From NCBI RefSeq assembly GCF_900100485.1, contig NZ_FNDH01000023.1, forward strand, positions 1-40,428: a stretch of 40,428 nt of DNA, read 5' to 3'. Made by a program: the position numbers and the translations under genes. The notes beneath the pieces were generated by a model. That model made no database searches, was not told where the DNA came from, and saw only the letters and a list, made by a program, of their open reading frames with translations. The stretch is from Nitrosomonas sp. Nm132. GTDB lineage: Bacteria; Pseudomonadota; Gammaproteobacteria; Burkholderiales; Nitrosomonadaceae. Positions 36,248-40,428 of the stretch are shown one piece after another (the stretch's first letter is position 1; each line of letters starts with the position of its first letter).

Positions 36248-36943
36248 ATGAAAAAGATAGTATCGACCAGAAAGTATCTAATAGGAGTACTTGCTGTTTT
36301 GTCAGCACTGTTATTTTCGACAATAGTGACGGCAGAATCACCCTATAGGCAAGGCGAAAGTGATGCCGAGAAAGTAAAAGCTTACAATGTGAATGATCGT
36401 GGAGCCGTATCAAGAAGTTCCGCCGATTTAGGCAATCTCTGTTGGCGCACAAGGGAATGGAACGAAGAAACAGCAACCTGTGAATGCGATCCACAGCTCC
36501 CAAAATGTCAGATAGAAAAAAAAGTTGAGGCCCCAGCTCCTGCTCCTGCACCTCTAACTGAACCGGAAAAAATCTCTTTTTCTGCAGATGCATTGTTTGA
36601 TTTTGACAAAGCCGTGCTTAAACCCGAAGGCAAACAGTCTTTAAGTGATTTCGCAGATAAGCTAGCAAATATCAACTATGATCTTATCATTGCCGTTGGT
36701 TATGCCGATCGTATTGGTTCGGAAGACTATAACAAGCAACTCTCCATGAGACGTGCTGAAGCAGTTAAGAACTATCTGGTAACCGCCAAAGGGATTAGTC
36801 CAGATCGTATTTTTACGGACGGCAAAGGAGAAGCTAATCCAATAACGGGCGATAGTTGCCCGGGTACCCAAAAAACTAAAGCATTGATTAACTGCTTGGC
36901 GCCTGACCGTCGTGTAGAAATTGAAGTAGCAGGTACACGATAA
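36248..36943 (+). CDS. OmpA-family, RmpM-like outer-membrane/peptidoglycan-binding protein
   Basis: 231 residues: signal peptide cleaved after VTA (residue 29), a short Cys-containing N-terminal segment with LCWRTREWNEETATCECD near 58, an Ala-Pro linker near 97-104, then the OmpA peptidoglycan-binding domain (about 110-230) with FDFDKAVLKPEG and the NKQLSMRRAEAV helix. The Asp-x-x-Gly motif reads YADRIGS where GHTDxxGS is usual, so His and Thr are Tyr and Ala, though the Asp is kept. No beta-barrel is present, as in neisserial RmpM-like proteins, so it is probably a periplasmic anchor interacting with porins. AAGGA lies nine bases before the ATG, and a strong terminator follows. Confidence 0.9.
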   Translation: MKKIVSTRKYLIGVLAVLSALLFSTIVTAESPYRQGESDAEKVKAYNVNDRGAVSRSSADLGNLCWRTREWNEETATCECDPQLPKCQIEKKVEAPAPAPAPLTEPEKISFSADALFDFDKAVLKPEGKQSLSDFADKLANINYDLIIAVGYADRIGSEDYNKQLSMRRAEAVKNYLVTAKGISPDRIFTDGKGEANPITGDSCPGTQKTKALINCLAPDRRVEIEVAGTR

Positions 36944-36985
36944 GAGAATTAAGATTAGTTTCTAAGTCTGGCTTAAGGAAAAGAG

Positions 36986-37011
36986 GCCCTGCCATTGCGC
37001 AGGGCTTTTTT
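36986..37011 (+). terminator. Rho-independent terminator of the OmpA-like gene
   Basis: GCCCTGC / GCAGGGC, a perfect 7-bp GC-rich stem with a 6-base loop, is followed by six T residues at 37006-37011. It lies 43 bp after the OmpA-like stop and just 17 bp before the mtaD start. Confidence 0.93.
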
Positions 37012-37028
37012 GTTAGCTTACTTTAAAA

Positions 37029-38351
37029 ATGATCCCTCCTGTCATCGTTGATACAGTCATCGAAGCGCGCTGGATCATTCCAGTCGAACCAGAGAAAACT
37101 GTATTGATCGATCATGCCATTGTGATTGATGATGGCATCATCAAAGCTATCGTTCCAAGCTTGCAAGCATGCTCACAGTTTACCCCGCTTAACCATATCA
37201 CCCTGGATCATCATGCGATCATCCCAGGATTGATCAATTTGCACACTCATGCAGCAATGGTATTAATGCGTGGCTTAGCCGATGATCTGCCTTTAATGGA
37301 ATGGCTTAATCATCACATCTGGCCTGCAGAAACCCGATTTGTTGATGCAAATTTTGTACTGGATGGCGCAACGCTGGCCTGCGCAGAAATGCTTAAAGGA
37401 GGGATTACTTGTTTCAATGATATGTATTTCTTTCCGGAAATCACTGCAAAAGCCGCCATTGAAATGGGTATGCGCGCAGCTATCGGATTAATCACCATTG
37501 ATTTGCCTTCTTCCTATGCCAGCGACGCCGATGATTATCTGGCAAAAGGACTGGTACTGCGTGATCAATATCCGCAGCATCCACTGCTGTCATTCTGTTT
37601 TGCACCCCACGCACCCTATACTGTGAGTGACAAAACCTTAGCCAATATCATGACTTACGCCGAGCAGCTCAATTTGCCTGTACATATTCATCTGCATGAA
37701 ACTATCGATGAAATCAGGAACAGTCTGGATACCTTTGGGCTCCGCCCAATCGCACGTTTACACCAACTTGGTTTACTTAGCCCAAACCTGATTGCGGTGC
37801 ACATGGTACATTTGACCAACAAAGAAATAAGCTTGCTGAAACAACAAAATTGTAATATTGCACATTGCCCTTCATCCAATCTAAAGCTTGCGAGTGGATT
37901 TGCTCCGGTTACTGATTTATTAGCACATGGAATCAATGTCGGTATTGGCACGGATAGCGCCGCGAGTAACAATCGTCTTGATATGTTCGAAGAAATGCGC
38001 CTTACCGCCTTACTTGCCAAAGCCAATAGTAACAAAGCAGAAGTACTCCCTGCTCGCCAAGCGCTACGCATGGCCACTCTAAATGGGGCCATTGCATTGG
38101 GACTCGATAAAATCACGGGATCTCTATCGACTGGCAAAGCCGCAGACATCACCGCCGTTGATTTCTCCGGACTTACACTTTCCTCTTGTTTTGATCCCGT
38201 TTCACATCTTGTTTATGTCGCTGGACGAGAACATGTCAGCCACGTCTGGGTCAACGGCAAGCTATTGCTGGATGAGGGAGAACTTGTTAATCTGAACGAA
38301 ATGGAATTGATCAATCGAGCAATACACTGGCAGAAGCGCCTCAATAGCTAA
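37029..38351 (+). CDS. mtaD: Amidohydrolase, 5-methylthioadenosine/S-adenosylhomocysteine deaminase type
   Basis: 440-residue TRZ/ATZ-family metal-dependent deaminase. Metal and catalytic residues are visible: HTH in NLHTHAAM near residue 68, HLHE near 222, the His of AVHMVHL near 256, and the Asp in GTDSAASNN near 320. The most likely role is deaminating 5-methylthioadenosine or S-adenosylhomocysteine, fitting its place next to ubiG, an enzyme that produces S-adenosylhomocysteine. The order mtaD-ubiG-gph is common in betaproteobacteria. It starts 17 bp after the OmpA-like terminator, so its promoter must overlap that gene's end or lie very close. Confidence 0.85.
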   Translation: MIPPVIVDTVIEARWIIPVEPEKTVLIDHAIVIDDGIIKAIVPSLQACSQFTPLNHITLDHHAIIPGLINLHTHAAMVLMRGLADDLPLMEWLNHHIWPAETRFVDANFVLDGATLACAEMLKGGITCFNDMYFFPEITAKAAIEMGMRAAIGLITIDLPSSYASDADDYLAKGLVLRDQYPQHPLLSFCFAPHAPYTVSDKTLANIMTYAEQLNLPVHIHLHETIDEIRNSLDTFGLRPIARLHQLGLLSPNLIAVHMVHLTNKEISLLKQQNCNIAHCPSSNLKLASGFAPVTDLLAHGINVGIGTDSAASNNRLDMFEEMRLTALLAKANSNKAEVLPARQALRMATLNGAIALGLDKITGSLSTGKAADITAVDFSGLTLSSCFDPVSHLVYVAGREHVSHVWVNGKLLLDEGELVNLNEMELINRAIHWQKRLNS

Positions 38352-38371
38352 AAATAAAGGATAGAAATCGC

Positions 38372-39079
38372 ATGGAAAATGATGGTATTAATGCAGATCC
38401 GATGGAACTGGAGAAATTCAGTCAACTCGCCCATCGTTGGTGGGATCCTAATAGCGAATTTAAACCACTGCATGAAATTAATCCACTACGACTGGATTAC
38501 ATTGATCAACTGAGCGGTGGGTTGGAAGGAAAAACTGTCGTAGATGTTGGCTGTGGCGGCGGCATACTTTCTGAAGCAATGGCTGCGCGCGGAGCAAACA
38601 CGACAGGAATTGATTTGAGCGATAAAGCACTGAAAGTCGCCAAACTCCATTTACTCGAAAGCGGTCACCAAGTTGATTATCGAAAAATTACCGTTGAGAT
38701 GCTCGCCAAAGAGCAGCCGCATCATTTTGATACCGTCACCTGTATGGAAATGCTTGAACATGTGCCTGATCCTGCCAGCGTAATACGAGCATGTGCTCAA
38801 CTAGCCAAACCCGGTGGCTGGGTCTTTTTCTCGACCATTAATCGAAATCCTAAGGCCTATCTCTATGCGATCCTTGGCGCTGAATATATCCTTAAACTAT
38901 TACCACGCGGCACCCATGAATACGCGAAATTCCTCAAACCATCTGAACTCGCGCGCATGGCGCGTGCAGCAGGACTAAATGACGCCAGGATTATTGGCAT
39001 GACCTACAATCCCCTTACCAAAGTTTATGCACTCGAATCCGATACCAGCGTCAACTACATCATGGCATTCCGAGCTTAG
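38372..39079 (+). CDS. ubiG: Ubiquinone biosynthesis O-methyltransferase
   Basis: UbiG catalyses both O-methylations of ubiquinone synthesis. The 235-residue protein has the family N-terminus ([19 protein letters not shown]), SAM-binding motif [16 protein letters not shown] near 53-68, motif [11 protein letters not shown] near 126 and the C-terminal segment [13 protein letters not shown]. An AAAGGA site lies upstream of the ATG. It is 20 bp after mtaD and 17 bp before gph. Confidence 0.96.
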   Translation: MENDGINADPMELEKFSQLAHRWWDPNSEFKPLHEINPLRLDYIDQLSGGLEGKTVVDVGCGGGILSEAMAARGANTTGIDLSDKALKVAKLHLLESGHQVDYRKITVEMLAKEQPHHFDTVTCMEMLEHVPDPASVIRACAQLAKPGGWVFFSTINRNPKAYLYAILGAEYILKLLPRGTHEYAKFLKPSELARMARAAGLNDARIIGMTYNPLTKVYALESDTSVNYIMAFRA

Positions 39080-39096
39080 AGCCTGCTAAACCATAG

Positions 39097-39744
39097 ATGA
39101 TTGAAGCGATTCTTTTCGATTTTGATGGCACCATTGCCGATACCGCGCCTGATCTGGGTCATGCACTCAATCGGCAGCGCCTCGCACGAGGATTACCTCC
39201 CTTGCCCATTGGACTTATTCGCACTCAAGCATCGGCGGGTTCTCGTGGATTACTGAATCTTGGTTTCAATCTCAAGCCAGATGATTCAGAATATGAGGCG
39301 ATGCGCGATGAATTTCTTCGCTTTTACGCAGAGCGCCTATGTCACGATACTTGCCTGTTTCCAGGCATGGCCAATGTGCTTGATCGACTGGATGCCAATC
39401 ATTTACCTTGGGGAATCGTGACCAACAAACCTGCTCGCTTCACTCAACCACTCGTGCGAACACTCGGACTACATCAACGCGCAGCCTGTATCATCAGTGG
39501 TGATGATACGGTGAATACCAAGCCGCATCCGGAACCACTTCTCACCGCATGCCGTCAAATCAATGCCTTACCCCAGAACTGTATTTATCTCGGCGACGAC
39601 ATACGGGATGTCAAAGCTAGTCTGGCTGCCGGCATAATACCCATCGTGGCCCGTTATGGCTATCTGGGTAACGATGCGCCACCTGAATCCTGGGGAGCAG
39701 ATCATCTCATTGATCAGCCCGAAGATCTGCTCAATTATATCTAG
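39097..39744 (+). CDS. gph: HAD-family phosphoglycolate phosphatase
   Basis: 215-residue HAD hydrolase. The motif I FDFDGTIADT at 7-16 has the nucleophilic Asp, motif II is in VTNKP near 109, the motif III Lys is in TKPHPEPLL near 147, and motif IV GDDIRDV is near 167. This placement after ubiG and the phosphoglycolate-type cap make gph the likely name; it would recycle 2-phosphoglycolate, which a Calvin-cycle organism would need in quantity (inference). It is the last protein gene before ssrA. Confidence 0.87.
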   Translation: MIEAILFDFDGTIADTAPDLGHALNRQRLARGLPPLPIGLIRTQASAGSRGLLNLGFNLKPDDSEYEAMRDEFLRFYAERLCHDTCLFPGMANVLDRLDANHLPWGIVTNKPARFTQPLVRTLGLHQRAACIISGDDTVNTKPHPEPLLTACRQINALPQNCIYLGDDIRDVKASLAAGIIPIVARYGYLGNDAPPESWGADHLIDQPEDLLNYI

Positions 39745-39755
39745 GATACCCCCTT

Positions 39756-39775
39756 AGAATCATTTCTGAGATTCT
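39756..39775 (+). repeat. Small hairpin between gph and ssrA
   Basis: AGAATC / GATTCT, a 6-bp stem with an 8-base loop, 11 bases after the gph stop. TAGAATCA occurs again just after it (near 39779-39786). No T-run follows, so it is only a weak candidate end of the mtaD-ubiG-gph transcript. Confidence 0.35.
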
Positions 39776-39827
39776 GTTAGAATCACCCACTTGAACTTTT
39801 TCGTCTCAACACAATCTTATTAAACAG

Positions 39828-39833
39828 TATAAA
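39828..39833 (+). promoter_or_regulatory. Candidate -10 element of ssrA
   Basis: TATAAA lies 13 bases before the first base of the mature tmRNA, the right distance for a sigma-70 -10. The matching -35 region (about 39805-39810) is poor, while TTGAAC at 39791 is too far upstream. Confidence 0.45.
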
Positions 39834-39840
39834 TTATGCC

Positions 39841-40201
39841 GGGGGCGATCCGGCTTCGACGTGGGTTGCAAAGCAGCGCAGGGCATACCGAGGATCAGTT
39901 ACCTCGTAAATACATCTGAAAAAAAATAGTCGCAAACGACGAAAACTACGCTTTAGCCGCTTAATTCGGCTGAACTCCACACCGGTGGGCCTCAACGCCG
40001 GGTCTGGCAACAGACAGTGGAGTCACTAACGAGGATCGTATTTTGTAGGGTTACTTTGCAAAATACTAAAAAATAGGTAACTCGCCTTTCACCAGCCTGC
40101 CGGTTGGCGGGTGAAAGGTTAAATCAAATAACTTGGCTAAGTATGTAGAACTGTCTGTAGAGGACTTGCGGACGCGGGTTCGATTCCCGCCGCCTCCACC
40201 A
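39841..40201 (+). ncRNA. ssrA: Transfer-messenger RNA (tmRNA)
   Basis: One-piece tmRNA of 361 nt that rescues stalled ribosomes. The 5' end GGGGGCG pairs with CGCCTCC at the 3' end with an encoded CCA at 40199-40201, and the T arm GCGGG-TTCGATT-CCCGC is present. The resume codon GCA at 39932 begins a frame encoding the tag ANDENYALAA followed by TAA at 39962-39964. That tag is typical of beta- and gammaproteobacteria. There is no permutation as in alphaproteobacteria. Confidence 0.98.
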
Positions 40202-40208
40202 ACAACCA

Positions 40209-40239
40209 AACCTCAACCATTCTCGGTTGAGGTTTTTTT
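40209..40239 (+). terminator. Rho-independent terminator of ssrA
   Basis: AACCTCAACC (40209-40218) pairs perfectly with GGTTGAGGTT (40225-40234) around the loop ATTCTC, followed by a T-run to about 40239. It lies seven bases after the mature tmRNA end. Confidence 0.95.
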
Positions 40240-40389
40240 ATTGTCCGTTTACCCAGTATTGGCGGGACTTCTAGCCCATCTTTAACCTCATCCTGCTAAA
40301 TTCTCTCCCTTTTTCCGTTTCGTATATTTCTAACTAACTGATATACAAAGCTTTGTATTTTGTGGCACGCTCAAATACGTAATATAGTG

Positions 40390-40403
40390 CCATAATATTA
40401 TGG
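40390..40403. repeat. 14-bp palindrome downstream of ssrA
   Basis: CCATAATATTATGG is a perfect palindrome close to the right window edge, preceded by TGTGGCACG (about 40361-40369) and GTGCC. It could be an operator or part of a site belonging to whatever follows ssrA. No gene is visible in 40240-40428. Confidence 0.6.
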
Positions 40404-40428
40404 AGATATCTTGTTTTATCCTCCGCTT

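Noticed and set aside
1..40428. CRISPR arrays or complete insertion sequences
   Set aside because: No regularly spaced direct repeats, Cas-like proteins or transposases were seen anywhere in the window.

Overview
The window reads as a chromosomal segment of a betaproteobacterium, most likely a Nitrosomonas-like member of the Nitrosomonadales (inference). The evidence is gene order and family content. A perM-type permease is divergent from purM/purN, mtaD-ubiG-gph is followed by ssrA, there is an RmpM-like OmpA protein, the tmRNA is one-piece with tag ANDENYALAA, and there is an XrtA (exosortase A)/PEP-CTERM-associated gene set. The DNA is moderately AT-rich, with no large composition break that I could see by eye.

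Layout. 1-3.8 kb: a truncated AI-2E-family permease (minus), then purM, purN and an RsmB-like rRNA methyltransferase (plus). 3.8-9.3 kb (minus): a tight run of four genes, transcribed as LuxI-like acyltransferase, PstS-like periplasmic protein, porin-like outer-membrane protein, and a membrane GGDEF/EAL sensor. 9.6-20.6 kb (minus): the XrtA-associated block, transcribed as a trypsin-like protease, a polyprenyl glycosylphosphotransferase, sensor kinase PrsK, sigma-54 regulator PrsR, acyl-CoA ligase, PLP-dependent decarboxylase and an asparagine-synthase-like protein. 20.7-27.2 kb: an odd tRNA-Val(CAC), dapF followed by a 54-bp perfect palindrome, an ABC exporter, cca and slt. 27.3-28.6 kb: gdhA, with about 800 bp lacking any convincing gene upstream of it. 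29.4-35.8 kb (minus): one long likely operon, transcribed as ABC ATPase, ABC permease, GldG-like protein, DUF4340 protein, mutM, DUF2905 protein, proC, yggT, yggU. 36.2-40.2 kb (plus): OmpA/RmpM-like protein, mtaD, ubiG, gph and ssrA with a strong terminator.

How the genes work together. The most interesting part is 3.8-20.6 kb. The polyprenyl-phosphate sugar transferase, PrsK and PrsR are the recognised regulatory and initiating parts of the XrtA/PEP-CTERM exopolysaccharide system. The ligase and decarboxylase overlap by an ATGA and must be co-translated. With the asparagine-synthase-like protein, whose glutaminase site is visibly degenerate, and the LuxI-like acyltransferase, they look like a small-molecule or acyl-amide pathway of unknown product attached to that system. 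The acyltransferase gene runs, 12 bp apart, into a periplasmic binding protein, a porin and a c-di-GMP enzyme, which suggests a link between the acyl product, outer-membrane traffic and c-di-GMP control. No exosortase, PEP-CTERM substrate, acyl carrier protein or polymer glycosyltransferase lies in the window, so the system must be split across the genome or incomplete.
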